Below are positions 54,261-63,216 of a DNA stretch of 64,000 nucleotides, piece after piece (within the stretch, counting starts at the first letter, position 1; every line of letters starts with the position of its first letter). The notes under the pieces were generated by a model, which saw only the letters and a program-made list of their open reading frames with translations, was not told the origin of the DNA and did no database searches. Made by a program: the position numbers and the translations under genes. This stretch comes from CAZGUX01 sp964529305 (GTDB lineage Bacteria; Acidobacteriota; Terriglobia; Bryobacterales; Bryobacteraceae), in the NCBI GenBank assembly GCA_964529305.1, contig CAZGUX010000238.1:22140-86139 (forward strand), in the 5' to 3' direction.

Positions 54261-54340
54261 GGCCTCGAAGAACTTCCTACCGTGACAGGATAACGATTCT
54301 CCAGCCGCTCGCGAATACGCTCGATATAATCGTTCGCGTC

Positions 54341-56647
54341 ATGAAGAATGGCGTGCTTCTCCTGCTGGCGCTGGCCGCGTCCGGTTGGGCGCAGCGGCCC
54401 AACAGCGGCCCCAAGCCTGGAAATCTGCCGGCGGAACTCGAAAAAGAACTGCTGGATCTTGTCCCCATCACCACAGGACTTCGTGAGGACGACCACCCCG
54501 CGCTGGCCGCGCGCGCAGGCACGGCCTGGATTGCGTGGGTCTCATATTCCGAGACCGAAGGCAGCGCCCGCGTGTATGCGCGTTCATGGGCAGCGGGAAA
54601 GTGGTCCTCGCCCGTGGAGTTGAGCGTAGCGCCGGGGGACTATAGCAAGCCCGCGATCACGATCGACGGGAGCGGCGCGGTCTGGGTGGCGTGGCCTGCG
54701 CAAGTCTCGGGCAACTGGGACATCTACGGGCGGGTGCTGCGATCCGGCGCGTGGGGCCGCGTCGAGCGATGGACCAGCCATGCGGCGCCGGATATTCTGC
54801 CCGCGCTGGCTGCATCGGGCGGCCGGGTCCTGCTGGTGTGGCAGACCTTGCGGCGCAACTCCTTTGATATCTACTACCGGCTTCACCAGAACAGCGCCTG
54901 GACGGCGGACGCCGCAGTGACGGCGAGCGAGGCGAACGATTGGGAGCCTGTCGCGGTCGCCTCGAGCGACGGCCGGTTTCACGTAGCGTGGGACAGCTAC
55001 CGAGGCAGCTACGACGTCTTTCTCCGGACCATGGGCAGCGGCGGACAGTGGACCCACGAAGTTGCGGTCGCCTCGACACCGCGGCTGGAGAATCACGCGA
55101 ACCTGTCGGCGGACCCGCGCGGCCGGGTCTGGGTCTCGTGGGAAATCGGCCCGGAGAACTGGGCCTCCGATTCCGCCGAGGGCGGCTTGCGCGCCAACCG
55201 CCAGGTGGGGCTGGCATGCCTCGCGAACGGCAGGGTTCAACGGCTGGCCACGGCGCAAACACAACTCGCATCCGTTGCGGGAGAGCGGGGCTTTCAAGCA
55301 GCGGCTCCGGTCGTGGGGCGCGACGGAAAGCTGCGCCTGTTCTTTCGCCAGCCTATGAACAACAACTGGCTCCGGGTGGGAGTTACCACCTGGGAGGCGA
55401 GTGGCTGGTCGAAGCCCGAGCGATTTGCCTACAGCGAAGGCCGGGTTGACCAGCGCGTGTTGACCGCGGACCTCGGCGATAAGATCCTGGCCAGTTGTCC
55501 GGCGGGTTCGGCGCACAACACGATCTACGGCAAGTGGATCCCGGTGGGCCCGGCCGGCGCTCAGGAGTCGGTGCCGGCCCTCGAGGATGGGACGGCAGTG
55601 GCGTCGCCCGCGCCGCCCAAAGCGCCCCGTCACACCTTCAGCGGTTACCAGTTGGTGTGGGGCGACCTGCACCGCCACACCGACATCTCGGAAGACGGCG
55701 GCATACCCGATGGCTCCCTGATCGATGCGTTTCGTTACTCGTTTGACGCCGCTCCCCTGGACTTTCTGGGAGTCACCGATCACACGCGCTACCTGACGCG
55801 CCGCTACAACCTATGGCGCATCCAGCAGGTCTCGGATCTCTTTTACAAGCCGGGTGCGTTCGTTTCCATGCACGCCTACGAGCGCAGCCAATACTCGCCG
55901 TGGGGCCATCGCAACATCGTCAATCTGGGCCGCAAGTACGAGATGGTGCCCGGTTCGTACGACCTGGGGGATGCCGGCGTGAGTCCGTGGGGCCTGTTCG
56001 CAGCCTTACGGGGCAAGCAGGCGCTCTCGATTCCCCACACGTCGGCGTGGGGCAACAAACAGGTGAGCTGGGACTACTACGATCCGGAGATCGAACGCAT
56101 TGTCGAGATCTATCAGGGGCTGCGTTCGACCTACGAATACAACGGCGCGCCCGATCCGGCGGGACGTGCGATTTATGAGAACGAGAGCAAGTGCTTCGTG
56201 TGGGACGCTCTCAGCCGCGGGCGCAAGATGGGGTTCATCGCCAGTTCCGATCACAAGTCAACGCACATGTCGTTCGCCGCCCTGTACGTGAAGACCCTGG
56301 ACCGCGAGTCGGTGTTCGAAGCGCTGCGGGCGCGCCGGACCTACGCGGCCACCGACAAGATCTTCGTCGACTTCTCGATCGGCGGCAGGCTGATGGGCGA
56401 AGAAATCGAGGTACGCGACAAACCGGTGGTCGTGGTCGCGGTGGAAGGCACGAACACGCTGGACCGGATCGACATCGTCAAGAACGGCAAGTTTGTGTAC
56501 ACGTCACGGCCCGGCGCTCGCAAAGCCGAGTTTCGCTATCGCGATGACGACTGGGCCGGCGAGGAGGCGTATTACTACGCGCGCGTCATCCAGACGGACA
56601 AGATGATGGCATGGGCGAGCCCGATCTGGGTGAAGCGCGGCCGGTAG
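54341..56647 (+). CDS. Secreted protein with N-terminal beta-propeller and PHP-type metallo-phosphoesterase domain (DUF3604-like)
   Basis: A 768-residue exported protein (signal peptide LLLLALAASGWAQ). A TATAAT box (54325-54330) ends 10 bases before ATG 54341. The first half is a propeller of repeated strands (AWIAWVSYSETEGSARVYAR, GAVWVAWPAQVSGNWDIYGR, RFHVAWDSYRGSYDVFLR). The second half is a PHP-like metal hydrolase: WGDLHRHTDISEDGG, DFLGVTDHTRYL, LSIPHTSAWGN, and IASSDHKSTHMSFAALYV. Substrate unknown. Confidence 0.88.
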   Translation: MKNGVLLLLALAASGWAQRPNSGPKPGNLPAELEKELLDLVPITTGLREDDHPALAARAGTAWIAWVSYSETEGSARVYARSWAAGKWSSPVELSVAPGDYSKPAITIDGSGAVWVAWPAQVSGNWDIYGRVLRSGAWGRVERWTSHAAPDILPALAASGGRVLLVWQTLRRNSFDIYYRLHQNSAWTADAAVTASEANDWEPVAVASSDGRFHVAWDSYRGSYDVFLRTMGSGGQWTHEVAVASTPRLENHANLSADPRGRVWVSWEIGPENWASDSAEGGLRANRQVGLACLANGRVQRLATAQTQLASVAGERGFQAAAPVVGRDGKLRLFFRQPMNNNWLRVGVTTWEASGWSKPERFAYSEGRVDQRVLTADLGDKILASCPAGSAHNTIYGKWIPVGPAGAQESVPALEDGTAVASPAPPKAPRHTFSGYQLVWGDLHRHTDISEDGGIPDGSLIDAFRYSFDAAPLDFLGVTDHTRYLTRRYNLWRIQQVSDLFYKPGAFVSMHAYERSQYSPWGHRNIVNLGRKYEMVPGSYDLGDAGVSPWGLFAALRGKQALSIPHTSAWGNKQVSWDYYDPEIERIVEIYQGLRSTYEYNGAPDPAGRAIYENESKCFVWDALSRGRKMGFIASSDHKSTHMSFAALYVKTLDRESVFEALRARRTYAATDKIFVDFSIGGRLMGEEIEVRDKPVVVVAVEGTNTLDRIDIVKNGKFVYTSRPGARKAEFRYRDDDWAGEEAYYYARVIQTDKMMAWASPIWVKRGR

Positions 56648-56712
56648 TTTTCGACCGGCGATTCGAGTCGCGTGACGAGGCCGCTGCTATATTCTCAGAA
56701 AGGTTACACCCT

Positions 56713-58062
56713 ATGAATCGTCGTCATTTTCTTCAGGGCAGCGCGTCCGGCGTCATGCTCAATTCCGGCGCGGCCGCGGCGGCCAGTGATCGCATCCGCG
56801 TCGGCGTCATCGGCAGCGGCGGTCAGGGCCGCAATAACCTCGGTGATTTTCAGAAGAACCGCGACTGCGAGATCGTGGCCGTCTGCGATGTCTTCCAGCC
56901 GAACCTGAAGCGCGGCATCGATATGACCGACGGCCGGGCCCGCGCCTTCACCGACTACCGCCGCCTGCTGGAAGACAAGGAAATCGACGCCGTGGTGGTC
57001 GCGACGCCGGAGCACTGGCATGCGCTCATGATGGTGGACGCCTGCAACGCCGGCAAGGACGTCTACGTCGAAAAGCCGATTTCCCTGTGCGTGCGGGAAG
57101 GCCGCCTGATGGTGGAGGCCGCGCGCCGGAACAACCGCGTGGTTCAGGTGGGCATCCAGCAGCGCTCGGGTTCCCACTTCCAGCGGGCGGTGAAGGCGGT
57201 CGAGGAGGGCAGAATCGGCAAGGTCCTCTACGCGCAGTGCTGGAACCACTCCTGGGAACCCGCCGACAGTGGCGCGCGTGCGGGGGAAACCGCGGTCCCG
57301 GCCGACCTCGACTGGGATCGTTGGCTGGGACCCGCGCCGTCGGTGCCGTTCAGCACGGCCCGCAGGCGGTTCGGCAGTTACTGGTCCACCGGTGGCGGCC
57401 AGATGACCAACTGGGCCGTCCACCTGATCGACATTGTGCACTGGGCCACCGGCGAAGATACGCCCAAGAGCGTATCGGCGATGGGCGGTGTGCTGTACCT
57501 GGTGAACGACGAGCGCGAAACTCCCGACACGCTGCAGGTCATCTTCCAGTATCCGGGTTACCAGATGTATTACTCCACGCTGCGGCACAACAGCTACGGT
57601 CACGATGGGCATCCCGGCAACAAACCATTCGGCAGTTACGGGATCCGGTTTCACGGCACCGACGGCACGCTCTTCGTCGACCGGGCAGGCTACGAGATCA
57701 CTCCGCAGATGCGTTCCCGCTCGGATCCGGGAGCGATGGGCTCCCGCGATGCGTACGACGATTTGACCGGCGTGGGCATCTACTTCACCACCGAAGGTAA
57801 GGGGGAGCGGGGCACGACGTCGATCCAGCATTTTCCGCACGTCCGCAATTTCCTTGATTGCGTGAAGAGCCGGCAGAAGCCCGTGGGGGACATCGAAATC
57901 GGGCACAGGGCGACAAGCGTCTGCCACCTGGCCAACATCTCGTACCGGACCGGGGAGCGGATCGAGTGGGATGGCCAAGCGGAGCGGATCACCAACAGCG
58001 CCAGGGCCAATGCGCTGCTGACCGTGAAGTATCGCGAGCCGTGGAAACTATCAGGGTTGTGA
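56713..58062 (+). CDS. Gfo/Idh/MocA-family oxidoreductase, Tat-exported
   Basis: A 449-residue NAD(P)-dependent oxidoreductase. ATG 56713 gives a Tat signal (NRRHFLQGSASGVML). The dinucleotide fold shows RVGVIGSGGQG (29-39), the catalytic-lysine motif EKP is at 120-122 (VYVEKPIS), and the C-terminal domain includes YWSTGGGQMTNWAVHLIDIV and a histidine well placed for catalysis. Exported members of this family in Acidobacteria and Planctomycetes carry their cofactor through Tat and act on sugars or cyclitols. TATATT with an upstream TGC lies about 20 bases before the start. Confidence 0.93.
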   Translation: MNRRHFLQGSASGVMLNSGAAAAASDRIRVGVIGSGGQGRNNLGDFQKNRDCEIVAVCDVFQPNLKRGIDMTDGRARAFTDYRRLLEDKEIDAVVVATPEHWHALMMVDACNAGKDVYVEKPISLCVREGRLMVEAARRNNRVVQVGIQQRSGSHFQRAVKAVEEGRIGKVLYAQCWNHSWEPADSGARAGETAVPADLDWDRWLGPAPSVPFSTARRRFGSYWSTGGGQMTNWAVHLIDIVHWATGEDTPKSVSAMGGVLYLVNDERETPDTLQVIFQYPGYQMYYSTLRHNSYGHDGHPGNKPFGSYGIRFHGTDGTLFVDRAGYEITPQMRSRSDPGAMGSRDAYDDLTGVGIYFTTEGKGERGTTSIQHFPHVRNFLDCVKSRQKPVGDIEIGHRATSVCHLANISYRTGERIEWDGQAERITNSARANALLTVKYREPWKLSGL

Positions 58063-58148
58063 ACAATTCTTGTCGCCCCAAGCTGCTTCGCTATCAAGGA
58101 CTTGTATTCCCCGACATCTTACCCCTGGGATTGTGAGAAGATCGGATC

Positions 58149-58505
58149 GTGGGCGCTGTAATCGAACCCTCGGGCAAGAGCCGCGTGCTGAATGCGGAAG
58201 ATCTCTCGTTCGTGCTGCGGTGTTATGTGGCGCCAAGAAATGACAAGTACGTCGCCGAATGTGTTGACCTTGACCTTATGACGCGGGCGGATACGCCGGA
58301 AGCCGCCATGGGAAAGATGGCCGAAGCAATTATCGGTTACCTCAAGGTTGCCCTGGAAGGAGACCGTGATGGGCTTGTCCCACGCCCGTCACCCTTCTCT
58401 CATCGTCTGTACTACCACTACCTCTGCTTCCTGGCGAGCTTTACATCGCGGAAGCGGAACTTCCGGCTGTTTGACTGGTCGCCGTCGTTTCCCTGTTGCG
58501 CTTAA
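58149..58505 (+). CDS. HicB-like protein
   Basis: A 118-residue protein with the HicB N-terminal fold: CYVAPRNDKYVAECVDLDLM, TRADTPEAAMGKMAEAIIGY. The C-terminal tail is basic and aromatic (SHRLYYHYLCFLASFTSRKR) instead of the usual helix-turn-helix or ribbon-helix-helix. It starts at GTG 58149. The HicA-like gene lies convergently, overlapping by four bases at the 3' ends, which is unlike the usual same-strand hicAB operon. Confidence 0.7.
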   Translation: MGAVIEPSGKSRVLNAEDLSFVLRCYVAPRNDKYVAECVDLDLMTRADTPEAAMGKMAEAIIGYLKVALEGDRDGLVPRPSPFSHRLYYHYLCFLASFTSRKRNFRLFDWSPSFPCCA

Positions 58506-58803
58506 GCCTCCCCGTCTTCTTTCTTGATCCAGAACTTCACGGAAGCCTTTCGCGCGGTTTTCTTGGTCGCGCCATAAAACTCCTCCCTCGTGTAATTTGA
58601 CTGGCGAATCATGCTCTTCAGGAGATATTCGTCGAATTCCTCTCCGCCTTGTCGATGGTGACGACGCTTCGCGGCCTGACCCCGTCGGCTCCACGCTCAA
58701 ATTGTGCGCGCGATCCCTCTTGTCTCTTGAACTGAAATCCTAAGGCCAGGACGATTGCCTCGACTTCAGAGGGCGTTAGTGGCGGGTAACTGCGCTTTCC
58801 CAT
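58502..58803 (-). pseudogene. HicA/YcfA-like toxin gene broken by a one-base deletion
   Basis: From ATG 58803 the frame reads MGKRSYPPLTPSEVEAIVLA, LGFQFKRQEGSRAQFERG and VVTIDKAE, then goes out of frame near 58640-58644 and stops. The downstream frame continues the same protein as EFDEYLLKSMIRQSNYTREE, then FYGATKKTARKASVKFWIKK to TAA at 58502. One added base (for example GAGAAGGAA in place of GAGAGGAA on the minus strand) restores about 100 residues. HicA-type proteins are dsRNA-binding-fold mRNA interferases. Loss of frame or a sequencing slip are both possible. Confidence 0.78.
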
Positions 58804-58906
58804 TTCGGTGAAATTCCGGCAACATTGGCCATGCGTTGCTGCTTTGAAAACGACCACACCTCGAAGTTTTGCTGTCTACAAGTCGCCAAACTTTTGCCCG
58901 CGCCGC

Positions 58907-60583
58907 TCAGGCCGTTCTGTGAGGCTGACGCGGTGACCCAAACCGAGAAATCGCCAACCCCACTGCGACCGTGGCCCCGCACCCGATCACGTTGAACCAC
59001 AGGAACGACACGCCGGCCGCTTGCGCCGAAAAAATGGCGGCTTCCCCGGCCAGGATTCCCCAGAACGCCCCCGTGCCCGTCACTTTGGGAAAGAAGAACG
59101 CCAGCGCGAACACTCCGAGCAGCGAACCGTAGAACAGCGACCCGACCATGTTCACCGCCTCGATCAACGATCCGAGGTTGCGGCCGTACTCGGCGAACAG
59201 CACCGCGTACGCTCCCCACAGCGCCGTGGCCCATCGCGACGCCAGCAGATAGTGCCGGTCGGACGCGTCGCGGCGCACGTGACGCTGGTACACATCGATC
59301 ACCGTCACCGTGGCCAGCGAGTTGATTTCGGCGGATATCGTGGACATCGCGGCCGCGAAAATCGCGGCAATCACCAGTCCGACAACGCCTGCCGGCATCC
59401 GCTCGATGACGAATCCGAGGAAGACGTAATTGGTGTCGTTGTAACCCTTCTCCACCAACGAACCGCCTTGGTGGCGGGCGGTGTCGAGGTCGCGCTGCGC
59501 CGCACGATATTCCCCGCGCAGGGCTTCCGTCTTGCGCGAATCGGCCTCCGCGCGGGCCGCCAGCAGTGCCTCAGCGGCATCTTTCCGCCGCTCGAACGCC
59601 TGATCGAACTTTCCCTTGATCTCACTCGCCTGGCCCATGACGGCGAACTTTGCCCGGGCCTCCGGCTGGAACAACATTGGCGGCTGCTCGAAGACGTGCA
59701 GCACGAACACCATCGCACCGATAAACAGGATGAAGAATTGCATCGGGAGCTTGGCCACCGCATTGAACAGCAGACTCAGCCGGCTTTGCGCAATCGACTT
59801 GCCGGTCAGGTATCGCTGCACCTGCGATTGATCGCAGCCGAAGTAGGCGAGCGACAGGAACATCCCGCCGATCAGGCCGCTCCACACGTTGTAGCGGTTG
59901 TTCCAGTCGAACGAAAAGTCGACGGCATTCAGACGGCCCATCTGCCCGGCTAGATACAGCGCGCCCCCAAGACCGACGCCGGCCGGCAGCAAAGCAATCA
60001 CGGTCACCAGCGCGATGATCAGGCCCAGGAAGATGATCAGCATCTGCTGCACGTCGGTCCAGGTCACGGCCTGGATGCCCCCGGCCACCGTGTACAGGAT
60101 CACCAGCACGCCCATGATCAGCGTAGTTACGCGATCAGGCCAGCCGAACAGGACGGCCAGCACGATCGCCGGGGCATACAGCGCGAGTCCAACGGCCAGC
60201 CCCCGCTGGATGAGAAAGATCACACTGGCCAAGGCACGGGTTTTCGCGTCAAAGCGCTTCTCCAGGTACTCGTAGGCGGTGTAGACGCCGGACCGGTGGA
60301 ACAGCGGCACGGCGGTGGCGGAGATGATCACCATCGCCAGCGGCAGCCCGAAATAGAACTGCACAAATCGCATGCCGTCGACATACGCCTGGCCGGTGGT
60401 GGAAATGAACGTGATCGCGCTGGCCTGAGTGGCCATGATCGACAACGCCATGGCGTACCACGGCATCGTCCTGTCGGCGAGCAGGTAACGCTTGACCGTG
60501 TTGCTCCCACGGCCCTTATACATGCCGTAGAGAACGATGAACAGGAGCGAAGCGGCCAGAACGATCCAGTCGAGGAGCCTCAT
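58907..60583 (-). CDS. Sodium:solute symporter (SSS family)
   Basis: A 558-residue membrane transporter. ATG 60583 is preferred: it lies behind GAGGG and overlaps the stop of the 39-residue gene (ATGA); GTG 60604 is an upstream alternative. Typical SSS segments are LLADRTMPWYAMALSIMATQ, ASAITFISTTGQAY, VAGGIQAVTWTDVQQMLIIF, LAYFGCDQSQVQRYLTGKSI and VIAAIFAAAMSTISAEINSL. A soluble coiled-coil insert (QASEIKGKFDQAFERRKDAA, ALRGEYRAAQRDL) of about 80 residues sits in the middle, which is longer than usual. Probably carries a sugar, sialic acid or carboxylate. Confidence 0.92.
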   Translation of the reverse strand: MRLLDWIVLAASLLFIVLYGMYKGRGSNTVKRYLLADRTMPWYAMALSIMATQASAITFISTTGQAYVDGMRFVQFYFGLPLAMVIISATAVPLFHRSGVYTAYEYLEKRFDAKTRALASVIFLIQRGLAVGLALYAPAIVLAVLFGWPDRVTTLIMGVLVILYTVAGGIQAVTWTDVQQMLIIFLGLIIALVTVIALLPAGVGLGGALYLAGQMGRLNAVDFSFDWNNRYNVWSGLIGGMFLSLAYFGCDQSQVQRYLTGKSIAQSRLSLLFNAVAKLPMQFFILFIGAMVFVLHVFEQPPMLFQPEARAKFAVMGQASEIKGKFDQAFERRKDAAEALLAARAEADSRKTEALRGEYRAAQRDLDTARHQGGSLVEKGYNDTNYVFLGFVIERMPAGVVGLVIAAIFAAAMSTISAEINSLATVTVIDVYQRHVRRDASDRHYLLASRWATALWGAYAVLFAEYGRNLGSLIEAVNMVGSLFYGSLLGVFALAFFFPKVTGTGAFWGILAGEAAIFSAQAAGVSFLWFNVIGCGATVAVGLAISRFGSPRQPHRTA

Positions 60584-60699
60584 ACGAACGCCCTCGAGAA
60601 CCACGTGAACAGCGCGATGAGGAGCACCAGGTAGACGATGACGGCGGCGTAGATCCGGTTCCAGGACCCCAGGAATGGAGGTGGTTCATCAGGAGTCAC
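60580..60699 (-). CDS. 39-residue single-span membrane protein coupled to the symporter
   Basis: A tiny gene starting at GTG 60699 behind AAAGGAGGG. It reads VTPDEPPPFLGSWNRIYAAV then IVYLVLLIALFTWFSRAFV: a short polar head and one membrane helix. Its start overlaps the PIG-L stop by four bases (GTGA) and its stop overlaps the symporter start by four bases (ATGA). Small single-span partners are known beside other transporters, so it is likely a symporter accessory subunit. Confidence 0.82.
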   Translation of the reverse strand: MTPDEPPPFLGSWNRIYAAVIVYLVLLIALFTWFSRAFV

Positions 60700-63179
60700 C
60701 GGCCCTCCTTTCGCGTCGCCTTACCGGCGCTCAGGAAATTTGCAAACAGGCGATACGCCCCCGGAACGCCTGCCGGCAACTGGCGGAACCAGGAATAGGC
60801 GGTGAAGATGTACGCCCCCTTTCCGTATCGGCAATAGAGAGTGCCGCCGGGCAGGGGAGGCTCGCCCGGATCGCTGGAGGCGAACACCGGCTCGTACCGC
60901 GAGTCCCACGTGGAGGCAAAGTACAGGCCGCGCTCCTGGACCCAGCCGGCAAAATCGGAGGCGGTGATCCGATTGGGTACGGTGAGCAGTGGATGATCCG
61001 GCTTTAGCAAAGTCACCGGGGCTTCTTCCACCGATACGCGACCGCGCCCCACGGTCAAAGGATACGGCCCGAGGCGGTCGAGGGCCCCGGTCGCGCCGCG
61101 AAGAAATCCGCCTTCGGCGACGTTGTACTGCACGATCAACGTGCCCCCTCGTTCGGCGTACTCGAGCAACCGCTGCTGGTTGGCCCGAAGGGCCGGGCGG
61201 ACGTTATACGCGCGGACTCCGGTGACGATCGCGTCGAAGCCCGACAGATCGGCCCGCGCGAGATCGTCATCGCTCAAGGCGCTCACCTCGACGCCCAATT
61301 CGCGGATACTTTCGGGCACGACATCCCCCGCGCCCATGACGTACCCGACACGGCGAGCCAGGGTGCGGACGTCCACCCGCTCGGCACGCGCTTCCGCAGG
61401 GGTCATGACGGTCTGGGTGGGAATGTGGTCGTACTGGATGACGTTGACCATTTCGCGGCTCGCCGCCGGGCCGCAGGAGGCGCTGGCCCGGAGCGTCGTG
61501 CTACCGATGCCCGCCGGTGGGGTCACGGTGAATGCCAGCGTGCGCTGGACGCCCGGCCCGTCGAGTTGAATCGGCTGTTCGGCGGGTCGGATGCTCCAGC
61601 CCGAACCGCCCTGGAGCCGAACGGCGCCTGTGCACGGCGCGAAGGCAGTAACCTCCACGGCGACCGGACGCGGCTTCGCGTCAGCCGCCAGTAACACCTT
61701 CTCGACAATGTGGACGCTTACCGGAGGAACAGACGCGACCGGCCTCGTGTACTCGCCGCGAACCGGGTCCACCCCGCGATATACCACGGGGCGCGCCAGG
61801 CGAACCGGTTGGTCCTCGACGTCGATCTCGAATTCTCCGCCGGCTAACGGCGGAGATTCGGGAAGATTGCGGAGAGCGAGGTCTGGGATCGAGTACGTGT
61901 CGCCCCCCGACGGCGATCGCAGCCAGAAGGGTTGGGTGGTCGCCACCGGCGCGTTCACGCGGACCTGCCGCGCAGCGGGCCGGTTGGGAGCGAGTTGAAC
62001 GGTCTCCGGGTAGACGTCCTCACCGATCTTGAGGGATTTCCAGGTGGCACGTAGCGGCGACCGTTGAATCACCGAGGCCGTCAGTTCCATCCGGGAGGCG
62101 GGAACCACCGTGGGACTCCCCGCCACCAGATCAGCACGCAGGCCCAAGCAGGCGGCGATCACTTCGGCCGACTCGACCAGCTTCCGTTTGGCCCAGGGAT
62201 GATCGATCGTCCGCATCACCGCCCGAGCCCCCAACAAAGCCGGAACCGCGTGCCAGGGTTCGTCGGCGCGATATTCGCCGAGCGCCTTGCGGAGCAGCGA
62301 ATCCACCTCCGCGCCGCGGGGAAGGCGATTCCATCTCGTGTCGATTCCGTCGAAAGGATCCTGCTGTGGCGCCGATCCTCCGCGCGTCTCAAACGTGACC
62401 ACGGCCGGGCCGCGCCATCGCGGCGCGCCCATCGCCTGGGTGCGATGCTGGCTGCGGCTGATCGAGCCCAACTCGGTGAACGACTGTCCGAGCAGCGGGC
62501 TGTACTCGCCCATGTCCACCCAGACGGCTCCCGGCTTGGCGGCCGAGGGGTAGGGGAAGAACGCCAGTGTGTTGTGCAGCAACCGGACGGAGCTCCAGGG
62601 CGCCAGTTGCAACTCGGGGAACCGCGCGGCATCCGCGGCCGCCGCATAGGCTTCCTTCCCCAGCATGGCCGACGCCTGGTGATGGCCGTGTCCATCGCGC
62701 GGCGTACCGGAAAATCGCAGGATGACGACGTCCGGCTGATAGCGCCGGATGACCGCAACCACGTCGGACAAGGTTTGGTCGTGCCCCCAACGCCGGATCG
62801 CTTCCTCCGCGGTCTTGGTGTACCCGAAATCGATCGCGCGGCTGAAGTATTGTTCGGCGCCATCCAGCCGCCTCGATGCCAGCAGTTCCTGCGTGCGAAT
62901 CACGCCCAGCAGGGCTCCCTGTTCCGCGCCGATCAGGTTCTGCCCGCCCTCGCCCCGAGTCAGCGACAGATAGGCGGTGCGATACAGACGTCCCTTCCCG
63001 AAGTACGCCAGCAGCGACATGTCCTCGTCATCGGGATGAGCGGCGATCATCAGCACGCTGCCAAGCACGCGGAGTTTGCGAAGGCGAAGCTGAAGTTCGC
63101 CGGCGGGGATTTCCTGCTGCGCGGCGACGGGAGATAGTTGAACGAGCCAGAGAGTGAGCGCCAGGCGGAGAACGCGCAT
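60696..63179 (-). CDS. PIG-L/LmbE-family deacetylase, secreted, with C-terminal domains
   Basis: An 827-residue exported protein (signal peptide RLALTLWLVQLSPVAAQQ). The N-terminal 270 residues are a zinc-dependent PIG-L deacetylase: AHPDDED at 47-53 and HGHH near 164-167. The remainder is beta-rich with Ig-like parts (STTLRASASCGPAASREMVN) and a C-terminal Rossmann or amidotransferase-like domain (GFDAIVTGVRAYNVRPALRA, RGGTLIVQYNVAEGG). PIG-L enzymes deacetylate N-acetyl-amino sugars. It is the first gene of an operon with the small membrane protein and the symporter, so products may be imported by them. Confidence 0.92.
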   Translation of the reverse strand: MRVLRLALTLWLVQLSPVAAQQEIPAGELQLRLRKLRVLGSVLMIAAHPDDEDMSLLAYFGKGRLYRTAYLSLTRGEGGQNLIGAEQGALLGVIRTQELLASRRLDGAEQYFSRAIDFGYTKTAEEAIRRWGHDQTLSDVVAVIRRYQPDVVILRFSGTPRDGHGHHQASAMLGKEAYAAAADAARFPELQLAPWSSVRLLHNTLAFFPYPSAAKPGAVWVDMGEYSPLLGQSFTELGSISRSQHRTQAMGAPRWRGPAVVTFETRGGSAPQQDPFDGIDTRWNRLPRGAEVDSLLRKALGEYRADEPWHAVPALLGARAVMRTIDHPWAKRKLVESAEVIAACLGLRADLVAGSPTVVPASRMELTASVIQRSPLRATWKSLKIGEDVYPETVQLAPNRPAARQVRVNAPVATTQPFWLRSPSGGDTYSIPDLALRNLPESPPLAGGEFEIDVEDQPVRLARPVVYRGVDPVRGEYTRPVASVPPVSVHIVEKVLLAADAKPRPVAVEVTAFAPCTGAVRLQGGSGWSIRPAEQPIQLDGPGVQRTLAFTVTPPAGIGSTTLRASASCGPAASREMVNVIQYDHIPTQTVMTPAEARAERVDVRTLARRVGYVMGAGDVVPESIRELGVEVSALSDDDLARADLSGFDAIVTGVRAYNVRPALRANQQRLLEYAERGGTLIVQYNVAEGGFLRGATGALDRLGPYPLTVGRGRVSVEEAPVTLLKPDHPLLTVPNRITASDFAGWVQERGLYFASTWDSRYEPVFASSDPGEPPLPGGTLYCRYGKGAYIFTAYSWFRQLPAGVPGAYRLFANFLSAGKATRKEGR

Positions 63180-63216
63180 TGAACGCTATCGTACCGCTTG
63201 TGCTCCGCTCCAAGTC

